Source of the DNA: UTCHB3 sp964371075
Lineage (GTDB): Bacteria > Bacteroidota > Ignavibacteria > Ignavibacteriales > Ignavibacteriaceae
Reading direction: 5' to 3'
Assembly: GCA_964371075.1 (NCBI GenBank)
Contig: CAYJKN010000004.1
Span: 62,001 to 126,000, forward strand
Length of the DNA stretch: 64,000 nt
Position numbers and translations under genes: made by a program. The stretch's first letter is position 1. The number at the start of each line of letters is the position of its first letter. This document shows, piece by piece, positions 17,236-26,165 of the stretch. Under the pieces are notes generated by a model. That model worked only from the letters and a program-made list of their open reading frames with translations, did not search any database and was not told the DNA's origin.

Positions 17236-20200
17236 ATGAAAAAAACTGCAATTTTATTTGCTTTCCTTCTCATTTTGGCATCCCAGTCATTTGGTCAGTT
17301 TGGACGAAACAAGGTTCAATACAAAGACTATGACTGGTATTACATACAAACTAAACACTTCGATATCTATTTCACGATAGAAGGGCAGAATATTGCCGAG
17401 TTTGCCGCAACTGCAATTGAAGATGCACTGGCTCAGATCCAATCTTCGATTAATTATAAGATTCAAAAAAGGATCAGTGTGGTTCTTTACGATTCACAAA
17501 ATGAATTTCAGGAGACCAATGTAATTGATGCCTACCTTGGAGAGGGGACCGGTGGTTTCACAGAATTGTTTAAAAACAGAATAGTTCTGCCCTTCTCAGG
17601 CAACTATAAAATGTTCCGGCATGTAATTCATCATGAACTTGTTCATGGTGTTATGAACGATCTGTTTTATGGCGGTGCTCTGCAAAACATCATTTCCAAC
17701 TCATCAGCTGTTAATCTACCTCTATGGTTTTCAGAAGGTCTTGCTGAATATCTCGCTCTTGGGTGGGATACAAACACCGACCAGTTCATCCGCGATGCTG
17801 CAATTAATGAGTATCTCCCTGATATCAAATACCTTGATGGTTATTTTGCCTACAGAGGCGGTCAGGCTGTTTTCTACTATATCGCAAAAAAATATGGCAG
17901 GGAAAAAGTGGCCGAGATTGTAATGAATGTAAAAGGGAAGGGAGGTGTTGATCAGGGTCTTAAAGCCTCGATTGGACTCACCGTGGATGAGCTCAGCGAA
18001 AGATGGAAAAAGGATATTAAGCGGGTGTTCTGGCCTGATATAACTGAACGCAAAGACCCCGATGAGTTTGCAAAAAGAATGACCGATCCCAAGAAGGATA
18101 ACTCTTCTTACAACATCTCACCTGCAATTTCACCGCAGGGGGACAAAATAGTTTATATCTCTAACAAAGATTACTTTTTTGATGTCTATTTGATGGATGC
18201 CAACTCCGGAAAGGAAATAACCAGACTCGTAAAAGGAAACAGGACAGTTGACTTTGAGGAGTTAAACATTTTAACTCCTGGCATTTCGTGGTCTCCGGAT
18301 GGGAAAAAGATTGCCATCGCTGCAAAAAGTGGGCTCGAGGATGCCATCTTCATTGTTGATGCAGAGAGTGGTTCTGCTGATGATGTGCCTGCTGTGAGAT
18401 TCCCCGGTGTTGAGACTGTTGATTGGTCGAAAGATGGCACAAAACTTGTTTTTGCTGCGCAAAATTATGATGCATCCAACATTTACACTTATGAATTTGC
18501 AACAGGTAAAATCGAAAAACTGACAGATGACCTCTTCTCCGATTCTGATCCAAGGTGGTCGTATGACGGTAAAAAGGTTTATTTTTCATCTGATCGTGAC
18601 ACAATAACCGTTAGAATCAATGATTATGAAGGTTATGAAATGTACCGGCACGACTATAGTCAGATGGATATTTTTGAATATGATATTGAATCAAAACAGG
18701 TTAGACGACTTACCGATTATCCTTATAGTGATGAAAAATATGCACTGCCATCACAATCGGGTGACGAGTTATTGTTTGTTTCCGATTATAATGGTATCAA
18801 CAATATTTATAAAATTAAACCTGATGTTAACTGGAATCCAACAACAGCTCCAACTCCGGTTACCAATTCACTTAATGGATTGGATCAAATCAGCACTTCC
18901 TATGATGGCAAAAAACTTGCATTAACTGCAATGTATAAATCATCATACAACATTTTTACTCTGAACAACCCGTTTGGCATGACTACTGACTCCGACTCCA
19001 TCCCTTTCACAGAGTATATGAAAGAAGTAGTGAATGGCGGAACAAAATTCAGAGGTGGTAACCGAAAAGATCCATTCGACACCACTCATGTTGTGCTGAA
19101 ATTGGATAACGACAGTTCAGACTCACTAAAAACCGACTCAACAGAAACAAAAGTTGAAGTGTTTACCGGTGTTTATAGTGATACTGTAAAAAGTTACGGT
19201 GATTCTGTAATGATCGATTATTCCACACTGGTTTTTGGTGAAGATGCTCCAAAACCAAAGGATACCGTAAAAGTACCAAATATTGAGTTTCTTCTCCAGG
19301 ATAGACTTGAAGATGATGGTGATTTTAAGATCAGGAAATATAAAATTAATTTTTCACCCGATCTCGTTTACGCCAATGCCGGTTACAGTACCTATTATGG
19401 TTTACTCGGAACCACAGTATTATCCTTCAGTGATGTGCTTGGGGATCACAGATTAATTGGATTTACTTCACTTCAAATTGATCTAAAAAACAGCGATTAC
19501 GGACTTGCCTATTATTACCTTAAAGGAAGGTGGGATATTGGAGTTTCGGCTTTCCACACCGCCCGGTTTGTTTATTTACAAAGAGGACAATTCCTTAATT
19601 TCTTCAGATTTAGGAATTTTGGTTTGGTTGTTAATGCCAGTTACCCGTTAAACAGATTTTACCGGTTCGATTTTAATCTTGGGTTAACAAATGCCACCCA
19701 ATCAAATCTCGACAATACCCTGGAAGAGCAGAAGGAAAATACATTCCTGGTGCCTTCTGTTGCGTTTGTTCACGATAATACAATCTTTGGATACACTGCC
19801 CCGATTGATGGTACCCGCTATCGCCTCGAGGTGATGGCAAACCCAATTGTTCAAGCTGATAAGTATGGCTTTTATTCTGTTCTCGGAGATTACAGAAGAT
19901 ATCTTCGGTTCTGGGGTGATTATTCACTCGCTCTTAGAGGTTCATTTGGTTATTCCTGGGGTAACAATCCTCAACGATTTTTTATCGGTGGAACTGAAAA
20001 CTGGATCAACAGAGACTGGTCGACCGGAAGACTTCCACTCGACTCGCCAAGCGATTTTGTGTTTCTCTCAACTGCACTGCCAATGCGTGGTTACAATTAT
20101 GCAGAGGTTGTTGGGACAAAATATGGACTCGTAAATGTTGAACTTCGTTTCCCATTTATCCGATATCTGTTAACAGGTGGACTTCCATTATTTTTCAGCA

Positions 20201-20439
20201 ATATTATGGGTACCATATTTTTTGATGCCGGAGCTGCCTGGAACGACAATAATAAACTCCAACTCTTCACAAAGGATGAAAAAGGAAATACCATCACCAA
20301 AGATCTTCTGATGGGCACCGGATTTGGTCTCAGAACCTATTTCCTTTACTTCCTGCTTCGGTTTGATCTCGCATGGGCATACAATGTGGATGGCTTTAGT
20401 AAACCCATTTTCTATTTTTCGCTGGGGACTGATTTTTAG
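17236..20439 (+). CDS. Peptidase-MA-like metalloprotease / TolB-type propeller / Omp85-like barrel fusion
   Basis: This is a 1,067-residue exported protein with a signal peptide (MKKTAILFAFLLILASQSFG). Residues ~40-270 form a gluzincin-type peptidase region with H133-E-L-V-H137 and a downstream WFSEGLAEYLA helix that can supply the third zinc ligand. Residues ~290-600 hold WD40-like/PD40 repeats (ISPQGDKIVYIS, WSPDGKKIAIAA, WSYDGKKVYFSSD). The last ~370 residues look like a BamA/TamA-type barrel: ALPMRGYNYAEVVGTKYGLVNVELRFPF, with FFDAGAAWND and a terminal aromatic residue (FSLGTDF). It is probably an outer-membrane protein with a periplasmic or surface protease and propeller. It follows rnr by 29 bases; a strong terminator lies 27 bases after its stop. 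Substrate unknown. Confidence 0.8.
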   Translation: MKKTAILFAFLLILASQSFGQFGRNKVQYKDYDWYYIQTKHFDIYFTIEGQNIAEFAATAIEDALAQIQSSINYKIQKRISVVLYDSQNEFQETNVIDAYLGEGTGGFTELFKNRIVLPFSGNYKMFRHVIHHELVHGVMNDLFYGGALQNIISNSSAVNLPLWFSEGLAEYLALGWDTNTDQFIRDAAINEYLPDIKYLDGYFAYRGGQAVFYYIAKKYGREKVAEIVMNVKGKGGVDQGLKASIGLTVDELSERWKKDIKRVFWPDITERKDPDEFAKRMTDPKKDNSSYNISPAISPQGDKIVYISNKDYFFDVYLMDANSGKEITRLVKGNRTVDFEELNILTPGISWSPDGKKIAIAAKSGLEDAIFIVDAESGSADDVPAVRFPGVETVDWSKDGTKLVFAAQNYDASNIYTYEFATGKIEKLTDDLFSDSDPRWSYDGKKVYFSSDRDTITVRINDYEGYEMYRHDYSQMDIFEYDIESKQVRRLTDYPYSDEKYALPSQSGDELLFVSDYNGINNIYKIKPDVNWNPTTAPTPVTNSLNGLDQISTSYDGKKLALTAMYKSSYNIFTLNNPFGMTTDSDSIPFTEYMKEVVNGGTKFRGGNRKDPFDTTHVVLKLDNDSSDSLKTDSTETKVEVFTGVYSDTVKSYGDSVMIDYSTLVFGEDAPKPKDTVKVPNIEFLLQDRLEDDGDFKIRKYKINFSPDLVYANAGYSTYYGLLGTTVLSFSDVLGDHRLIGFTSLQIDLKNSDYGLAYYYLKGRWDIGVSAFHTARFVYLQRGQFLNFFRFRNFGLVVNASYPLNRFYRFDFNLGLTNATQSNLDNTLEEQKENTFLVPSVAFVHDNTIFGYTAPIDGTRYRLEVMANPIVQADKYGFYSVLGDYRRYLRFWGDYSLALRGSFGYSWGNNPQRFFIGGTENWINRDWSTGRLPLDSPSDFVFLSTALPMRGYNYAEVVGTKYGLVNVELRFPFIRYLLTGGLPLFFSNIMGTIFFDAGAAWNDNNKLQLFTKDEKGNTITKDLLMGTGFGLRTYFLYFLLRFDLAWAYNVDGFSKPIFYFSLGTDF

Positions 20440-20466
20440 AGAGGTATCAAGTATCAGGTATTATTT

Positions 20467-20495
20467 AAAGCTGTCAGAAATGGCAGCTTTTTTTT
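20467..20495 (+). terminator. Rho-independent terminator after the 4182-20439 gene run
   Basis: A 10-base-pair stem (aaagctgtca / tggcagcttt) with a GAAA loop is followed by a further run of T's. It ends the long envelope gene cluster. Confidence 0.9.
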
Positions 20496-20615
20496 ATGGA
20501 ATTAGCCCTCCCCACTCTAATAATGAAGAGCTATCATTTCCAAAGCCCGAATCAAAAAAAACAGTGTTCTTAGTCACAAATGTTATATTTCTCCTCAAAA
20601 AAATGCTTCAACCTA

Positions 20616-20643
20616 TTGCATATATCAATAATTATTGTATATT
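20616..20643 (+). promoter_or_regulatory. Candidate promoter in duplicated leader, copy 1
   Basis: TTGCAT (20616-20621) and TATATT (20638-20643) are separated by 16 bases. The arrangement is conserved in the second leader copy (22542-22570), followed in both by 'atgcgg' and 'aagagag'. About 140 bases of transcribed leader would precede the ATG at 20783. The assignment rests on conservation and spacing only; a Bacteroidota-type promoter could be used instead. Confidence 0.4.
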
Positions 20644-20782
20644 ATATGCGGTAAAGAGAGAGTTAATATAAAATCATTAACTTTTCTGATAAAAAGATCT
20701 GGTGGCAGTTAGAGTTCGTCATTAATTAAAAATTTAAAGAGAAATTAAACACATTCGAATTTTTGAATGTTGGAGATATTTT

Positions 20783-22123
20783 ATGAAAAAGTTTATTATT
20801 ATTTTGATTTTATTTGGAGTTACTGTCTTTGGGCAGATTTCTGTGCCTGAAGGTTTAAATATGCCCGGCACTTATAACGGTTTTTCGAACCCTCCAACAG
20901 TTAATGCATTGGCAGGAATTCAAAAAAGTGGTGGAACTCTTCTTGTCTTAACAACCGGAACTCGAAGATATAAGACTACTATTAAAGTTGCTGCTACCGG
21001 AGGCGATATAACTGGAGGACCACATCAGTGGTTATTTACCAGTGGTCCCGCAGGAGGTTATTATAATAATAAGTGGGCGGGTACAACAGTTGTCATGAAT
21101 ACAATCCAAGGATATACTTATCAGGGTTTGACCGATAACGCAGTTACTTTGACCAATGCATATTGGTACACTGTGGCATTCAGAGACGCGGGTTATGGAA
21201 ATACTGATGCAATTTGGATGGAGACTGATGCTGTTCCGATTACGATTACAAATGTTAATTATGGGCTATCTGCACCTGGTTCCCCGATTACTGTAAACAT
21301 AACTGTCAGTTTTACACCGGCAACTACAGAGAAAATACATGTAAGATATACAACCGACAATTGGACTTCCTCAAGTTTTGTCCAGGCGGGTGGAGCAGCT
21401 TTATCCTGGAGTGCAGTTATCCCTGGTTCAGGAAATACCGGCGCTGCGGGTAACGAATTTTACGTTATGACAACAACGGTTGCAACTCCTGATCACGCTA
21501 ATGCTGATATGCAGACGATAAACTCCTCAACCAATAATGGTTTAAATTACCCCCTCCCAGTTGAACTCACAAGTTTTACTGCAAAAGTTTCAAATAACGG
21601 ATTAGTTAACTTAAAATGGGAAACCGCAACAGAAGTTAACAACTACGGTTTTGAAATTGAGAGAAAATCAACTTCCTCTGACTGGAGTAAAATTGGATTT
21701 GTTGAGGGATATGGTTCCACTAATTCACCAAAATACTACAGCTTCTCTGATAAACCGGTTGGAAAAGGAAAAATTGTTTACAGACTAAAACAAATCGACA
21801 ATGATGGTCAGTTTGAATACAGTCCTGTTGTTGAAGTTTTGGTTGACAATCTTCCAAATGGATTTGTTCTGGAGCAGAATTATCCTAATCCATTTAATCC
21901 TGAAACTTCAATCAGATTTGCTATAAAAGAGGATACCAAAGTAACCTTGAAAGTTTACAATTCACTTGGTGCTGAAATCGCGACTTTATTCGACGGTACC
22001 GCTGAAGCAGGAAGGTATTATGATGTAAAATTTGGTGGAGGTGATCTTGCATCCGGATTCTACATTTATCAACTTGTGGCAGGTGAATTCGTTTCAGTTA
22101 AGAAAATGCTTTTGATGAAGTAG
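20783..22123 (+). CDS. T9SS-exported protein, duplicated family, copy 1
   Basis: A 446-residue protein with signal peptide MKKFIIILILFGVTVFGQ. The N-terminal ~240 residues are a beta-rich region of unknown function. A segment near 190-200 (VRYTTDNWTSSSF) is reminiscent of starch-binding CBM modules, which is only a suggestion. From ~257 follows the Bacteroidota linker domain LPVELTSF...LKWETATEVNNYGFE(I/V)ER. The last ~90 residues are the type A sorting domain (EQNYPNPFNPETS ... KKMLLMK). It is 450-residue copy 2's paralogue along its whole length and shares upstream leader and downstream terminator with it. ATG 20783 is preceded by 'tggagatatttt'. Confidence 0.85.
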   Translation: MKKFIIILILFGVTVFGQISVPEGLNMPGTYNGFSNPPTVNALAGIQKSGGTLLVLTTGTRRYKTTIKVAATGGDITGGPHQWLFTSGPAGGYYNNKWAGTTVVMNTIQGYTYQGLTDNAVTLTNAYWYTVAFRDAGYGNTDAIWMETDAVPITITNVNYGLSAPGSPITVNITVSFTPATTEKIHVRYTTDNWTSSSFVQAGGAALSWSAVIPGSGNTGAAGNEFYVMTTTVATPDHANADMQTINSSTNNGLNYPLPVELTSFTAKVSNNGLVNLKWETATEVNNYGFEIERKSTSSDWSKIGFVEGYGSTNSPKYYSFSDKPVGKGKIVYRLKQIDNDGQFEYSPVVEVLVDNLPNGFVLEQNYPNPFNPETSIRFAIKEDTKVTLKVYNSLGAEIATLFDGTAEAGRYYDVKFGGGDLASGFYIYQLVAGEFVSVKKMLLMK

Positions 22124-22187
22124 AGTTCCTCATCCCCGGTCCCTCTCCTACAAGGCGAGGGGAGGAAAAGTGATTAATAATTATTAT

Positions 22188-22212
22188 GGCTCCTGAGAAA
22201 TTGGGAGCCTTT
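22188..22212 (+). terminator. Terminator of T9SS copy 1
   Basis: A ggctcctga...ttgggagcc stem with a GAAA-type loop, followed by a short T-rich tail (tttattg). Sister copies at 24131 and 26166 have longer T runs, so this one may be weaker. It is preceded by 'ccctctcctacaaggcgagg', part of the repeated 3' flank. Confidence 0.75.
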
Positions 22213-22497
22213 ATTGATTAACAATCGCCCCCTAAAGCAAAGGGTATAGATTGATGAGGGGTTGGTAAAAAGTTTATGAATCACTGCCGGTGAACTCTCT
22301 AATGATCGCTGAGATATCGCAAGTCGAAGGCAACTTCCGGTGATTTACCCTCCCCTCTATCCCATAAATAGGCTCCAAATTCTTTTAGCTGAAATAAAGA
22401 TTTTAAAATCGATAATGTATAAAATTTATCTTTATTAATTATAATAATGGGATTTCATCATATTTACAAGTCGAATTTAAAATAAAACCATGTTTTT

Positions 22498-22713
22498 AGT
22501 CACAAATGGCATGTTTTTAGAAAAAATAATATTTCCACCTATTGCAACAAATCAATAATAATTGTAATTTAGTATGCGGAAAAGAGAGCGTTTTATCATC
22601 AAATCGTTAACTTTTTTGAAAAAAAGGTTTGGTTGGCGGTGAGTTACCATTATCATTTAGGATTTTAGAGAAAATTTACAGAACATTCAGTATTTTAATA
22701 GCGGAGATATTAT
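22498..22713 (+). repeat. Duplicated 5' leader, copy 2 (partner 20572-20782)
   Basis: The two leaders align from 'agtcacaaatg' to the start codon. Islands of identity include 'cacctattgca', 'tatgcgg', 'aaagagag', 'gttaactttt', 'aaaaag', and 'ggagatatt' directly before ATG. They differ elsewhere by substitutions and small gaps, so the duplication is not recent, and the retained blocks may be functional. Confidence 0.75.
22542..22570 (+). promoter_or_regulatory. Candidate promoter in duplicated leader, copy 2
   Basis: TTGCAA (22542-22547) and TAATTT (22565-22570) are separated by 17 bases, at the same relative place as the candidate in copy 1. Confidence 0.4.
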
Positions 22714-24066
22714 ATGAAAAAATTGTTTACAATCTTGATTTTACTTGGAGTAACTGCGTTTGGGCAGATATTTGCACCAGAAGGTTTAAACATGCCTGGT
22801 AGTTATGATGGTTATACACAACCTCCGAGTATAAATGCATTTGCTGGCATCCAAAAAACAGGTGGTGAACTACTTGTTATAACAACAGGTACCAGAAGAT
22901 ATAAGACAACTCTCAATGTTGCCGCAAGCGGGGGTGATATAACTGGAGGAACCTACACTTGGTTATTTACTAGTGGGCCAACTTCTAATTATTATAATAA
23001 TAAATGGAACGATGTAACCGTTACCATGAACACTTTACAAACATATACGAAACAAGCCGGAGGTTCTGATAATTCGGTTACAGTCACTAATGGTAAATGG
23101 TATACAGTGATTTTTAAAGACGTAGGTTATGTAAATACTCAAGCAATTTGGATGGAAACTACTGGCGAACCAATTACAATTGCTGACGGAGGAGTTAGTT
23201 ATCTTCCTGTTCCAGCACCAGGAAACCCGGTTACCGTAAATATAACTACCAGTGCGACTCCTGCCACAGAAGAGAAAATATATGTAAGATACACAACCGA
23301 CAACTGGGCTAACTCCAGCTTTGTTCAAGCAACAGGATCAGGCACATCTTGGAGTGCAGTTATTCCAGGCGCAGGGAATACCGGAACTACTGATAATCAT
23401 TTTTATGTTATGACCACAACAGTTGCTACTCCCAATCATGCTGATGCTGACATGCAGACAATAAACTTCACAAACAATAGTGGGTTGAATTACCCTCTCC
23501 CTGTTGAACTCACGAGTTTTAATGCGAAAGTTTCAGATAACGGGCTTGTTGACTTAAAATGGGAAACAGCAACTGAAGTTAACAACTATGGTTTTGAGGT
23601 TGAAAGAAAAACAGCTAATGATGACTGGAGTAAAATTGGGTTTGTTGAGGGACATAATTCCACCAACTCACCAAAATACTACAGCTTCTCTGATAAACCC
23701 GTTGGAACAGGAAAGATTGCTTACAGATTAAAACAAATTGACAATGATGGTCAGTTTGAATACAGTCCCGTAGTTGAAGTTTTGGTTGACAATCTTCCAA
23801 ATGGATTTGTTCTGGAGCAGAATTATCCTAATCCATTTAATCCTGAAACTTCAATCAGATTTGCTCTGAAAGAAGATACCAAAGCAACTTTAAAAGTTTA
23901 CAACTCACTCGGTGCTGAAATAGCTACTCTTTTCGACGGTACTGCAGAAGCAGGAAGATATTATGATGTAAAATTTGGTGGCAGTGAACTCGCTTCCGGA
24001 TTCTACATATATAAACTTGTTGCCGGTGAATATGTTTCTGTGAAGAAAATGCTTTTGATGAAGTAG
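22714..24066 (+). CDS. T9SS-exported protein, duplicated family, copy 2
   Basis: A 450-residue paralogue of the preceding gene with the same order: signal peptide (MKKLFTILILLGVTAFGQ), beta-rich N-terminal region with VRYTTDNWANSSF, LPVELTSF linker domain, and sorting domain ending KKMLLMK. The N-terminal halves differ at many residues, while the last ~180 residues are nearly identical to copy 1 and to the gene at 25358-26101, also at DNA level. This suggests gene conversion or selection on the export module. It is expected at the cell surface or secreted. Function of the N-terminal part is unknown. Confidence 0.85.
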   Translation: MKKLFTILILLGVTAFGQIFAPEGLNMPGSYDGYTQPPSINAFAGIQKTGGELLVITTGTRRYKTTLNVAASGGDITGGTYTWLFTSGPTSNYYNNKWNDVTVTMNTLQTYTKQAGGSDNSVTVTNGKWYTVIFKDVGYVNTQAIWMETTGEPITIADGGVSYLPVPAPGNPVTVNITTSATPATEEKIYVRYTTDNWANSSFVQATGSGTSWSAVIPGAGNTGTTDNHFYVMTTTVATPNHADADMQTINFTNNSGLNYPLPVELTSFNAKVSDNGLVDLKWETATEVNNYGFEVERKTANDDWSKIGFVEGHNSTNSPKYYSFSDKPVGTGKIAYRLKQIDNDGQFEYSPVVEVLVDNLPNGFVLEQNYPNPFNPETSIRFALKEDTKATLKVYNSLGAEIATLFDGTAEAGRYYDVKFGGSELASGFYIYKLVAGEYVSVKKMLLMK

Positions 24067-24726
24067 AATACCTCACCCCCGGCCCCTCTCCTACAAGGCG
24101 AGGGGAGGATAAGTGATCAATAATTATTATGGCTCCTGAGAAATCGGGAGCCTTTTTTTTGAGAGTCCCGCGGAAATCACGAATTCAAAACGGTTGGTCA
24201 CAGATGGGATTTTTGATGTGAGAGTGAGGAATGAATAATTGACACTATCATTTCCGTTTTAAGCCCAGATAATTACGAGAGGCTGAGTAATTATGCCTTT
24301 TTTACGATGATTTTAACTGCGATAATTGTTAACCAAATTACATATCTTCAAAATACGACTGTTACTGGAGGGAAGCCATTGTGTCTCTCGGCAACAAACT
24401 TCTATCATCCAGCAGACTCGTTTTTAACTGTACAAAAATAGGATATATTAAGAATTTGAACTTATATATCCGATAGGTTGTTATAGAAGCATCTCATGAT
24501 ACTATATCATTGAAGTCATACGCTTTAGCTTTTGAGTATTAATTTATATGCTAAGGTTAAGTTAGCATCCTCTCTTTTCTAATATGACTTGCTTAAATTA
24601 ATTTATTAAACATAATAAATGTTAATTTATTAATTGGTTAGTTCACCCACAAAATAAGTTATAGTTTAACTCAAAATTAAATTTCACTTTATTTTTATTC
24701 ATTCTCCACAGTTTTAGGAGCCTCAT
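24067..24726. other. Intergenic region, AT-rich, no gene seen
   Basis: After the shared 3' flank and terminator (to 24160), ~550 bases remain. They are AT-rich, especially 24590-24700, and carry stop codons in all frames. I recognise no gene remnant, RNA or repeat family here. The last bases include the gttttaggag ribosome-binding sequence of the next gene. Confidence 0.6.
24131..24160 (+). terminator. Terminator of T9SS copy 2
   Basis: A 9-base-pair stem (ggctcctga / tcgggagcc, one G-T pair) with a GAAA loop is followed by eight T's. Confidence 0.9.
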
Positions 24727-24729
24727 ATC
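24716..24729 (+). promoter_or_regulatory. Ribosome-binding site deciding an ATC start
   Basis: AGGAG at 24716-24720 lies six bases before ATC 24727. An in-frame TAG at 24715-24717 leaves only GAG, CCT, CAT and ATC before the coding region, so there is no ATG, GTG or TTG that could be used with this site. Confidence 0.65.
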
Positions 24730-25344
24730 AAAACTTTCATTACAATTTGTCTTATTTTAGGATTTTCCTTACAAGCCCAAAATGATATTACTAATACAAT
24801 CGGTACTGGAGGTCAATATAAAGTAAAAGATGCAACCACCGATATTTTTACGATACAACAATCTAACGGGAATGTTGGAATCGGGAAAACTCCAACCACT
24901 TACAAAGTGGATGTTAGTGGAGATGTAAATGTAAGTGGAAACTTTATGGTAAATGGAACTAATGTTCCAACCAGTGCCCCATTTATAGTATCGTACTGCG
25001 TGCCTACGAGTATCAGCAACGGACAATACCTTAGCCCTTCCGGTAGTACTAATGTATCAAAAAATTGTATTCAAATTATTCCACGAAGCGGCAATAAAAT
25101 TTCAATATATGCCGCCACAACAAGCTTAACTAATGTTTCAACCCAAATAAGAGTGTATATGGCTACAATTTCAGGAGGCATTGTTACACCATACAGTATA
25201 AACATAAGCGCTGATTTTTCTTCTGAGTATACCGCCTTCGGTACGGGTACGTGGAGTTATACTGCCGGTGATATATTTCTTCTCCAGTTATTTAATTCTT
25301 CCGGAGCTATTAATGGTGCTACGGTGACTGTCGTATTTGAATAA
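24727..25344 (+). CDS. Secreted tail-fibre-like / 'VGIG-V(D)VSG' repeat-head protein with apparent ATC start
   Basis: Starting at ATC 24727 the frame codes for ~205 residues: (M)KTFITICLILGFSLQAQ, a good signal peptide, then NVGIGKTPTTYKVDVSGDVNVSGNF, a pattern found at the start of phage-tail-fibre-like and trimeric surface proteins of Bacteroidota. The C-terminal ~130 residues form a beta-rich domain (a possible head or receptor domain) with no recognised family. No T9SS tail is present, but the next gene, 13 bases on, is almost purely a T9SS module. An ATG at 24907 would lose the signal peptide and the conserved head, so I reject it as start. A base error at the first codon (ATC for ATG) is the alternative. 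Confidence 0.65.
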   Translation: MKTFITICLILGFSLQAQNDITNTIGTGGQYKVKDATTDIFTIQQSNGNVGIGKTPTTYKVDVSGDVNVSGNFMVNGTNVPTSAPFIVSYCVPTSISNGQYLSPSGSTNVSKNCIQIIPRSGNKISIYAATTSLTNVSTQIRVYMATISGGIVTPYSINISADFSSEYTAFGTGTWSYTAGDIFLLQLFNSSGAINGATVTVVFE

Positions 25345-25357
25345 TAATGGAGGTAAT

Positions 25358-26101
25358 GTGTTCAGAAGAATATTTTTATTAATATTGTTTTACAGTCTTA
25401 CAGTCTTTCCTCAGTCAAGCGTAGTTATAGATGCCGGTGCAACTATAACAATCGAAGAAAACTGCGATATTAGTGCTGCCAGTTTGACTGTAAATGGAAC
25501 CCTGAGCGGTTCAGGGACATGGTCAAACAGTCCCCTCCCTGTCGAATTAACCTCTTTCAATGCAGCGATCAGAAACGGACTTATTAACTTAAAATGGGAA
25601 ACAGCAACCGAAGTTAACAACTACGGTTTTGAGGTTGAGAGAAAATCGACAAATGCTGACTGGAGTAAAATTGGGTTTGTTGAGGGACATAATTCCACCA
25701 ACTCACCAAAATACTACAGCTTCTCTGATAAACCCGTTGGAACAGGAAAGATTGCTTACAGATTAAAACAAATTGACAATGATGGTCAGTTTGAATATAG
25801 TCCCGTGGTTGAAGTTTTGGTTGACAATCTTCCAAATGGATTTGTTATGGAGCAGAATTATCCTAATCCATTTAATCCTGAGACTTCAATCAGATTTGCT
25901 CTGAAAGAGGATACCAAAGCAACTTTAAAAGTTTACAACTCACTCGGTGCTGAAATAGCTACTCTTTTCGACGGTACTGCAGAAGCAGGAAGATATTATG
26001 ATGTAAAATTTGGTGGCAGTGAACTCGCTTCCGGATTCTACATTTATAAACTTGTAGCCGGTGAATACGTTTCTGTGAAGAAAATGCTTTTGATGAAGTA
26101 G
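25358..26101 (+). CDS. Short T9SS-exported protein sharing the duplicated C-terminal module
   Basis: I chose GTG 25358 because GGAGG lies at 25349-25353 and the product then begins with a signal peptide (MFRRIFLLILFYSLTVFPQ). A short passenger of ~45 residues follows (VVIDAGATITIEENCDIS, LTVNGTLSGSGTW). The remaining ~190 residues are the LPVELTSF linker domain and sorting domain, nearly identical to those of the two paralogues upstream. It lies 13 bases behind the tail-fibre-like gene, so both are probably in one transcript. It may be a chimera made by recombination within the shared module. Confidence 0.8.
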   Translation: MFRRIFLLILFYSLTVFPQSSVVIDAGATITIEENCDISAASLTVNGTLSGSGTWSNSPLPVELTSFNAAIRNGLINLKWETATEVNNYGFEVERKSTNADWSKIGFVEGHNSTNSPKYYSFSDKPVGTGKIAYRLKQIDNDGQFEYSPVVEVLVDNLPNGFVMEQNYPNPFNPETSIRFALKEDTKATLKVYNSLGAEIATLFDGTAEAGRYYDVKFGGSELASGFYIYKLVAGEYVSVKKMLLMK

Positions 26102-26165
26102 AGTACCTCATCCCCGGTTCCTTTCCTAAAAGGCGAGGGGAGGATTGGATGATTAATTTTTATTT

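Larger units (their letters stand above)
20440..20782. other. Intergenic region with terminator and duplicated leader, copy 1
   Basis: After the terminator at 20467-20495 there is ~75 bases of unremarkable sequence. From 20572 to the start codon at 20783 the sequence is clearly related to 22498-22713, upstream of the paralogous gene. No gene is visible. Near the barrel-gene stop, 'gtatcaagtatcaggtatt' resembles 'gtatcaggtattaaatatcagg' after 28571. Confidence 0.7.
22124..22713. other. Intergenic region between T9SS copies, with leader copy 2
   Basis: It contains the 3' flank and terminator shared by the cluster (to about 22212), then ~280 bases in which I see no gene or clear signal. The second copy of the leader runs from 22498 to 22713. 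Confidence 0.65.

Noticed and set aside
24907..25344. ATG 24907 as start of the fibre-like gene
   Set aside because: It would discard a good signal peptide and the conserved VGIG...VSG head that are open in frame back to 24727, where a strong ribosome site is found.
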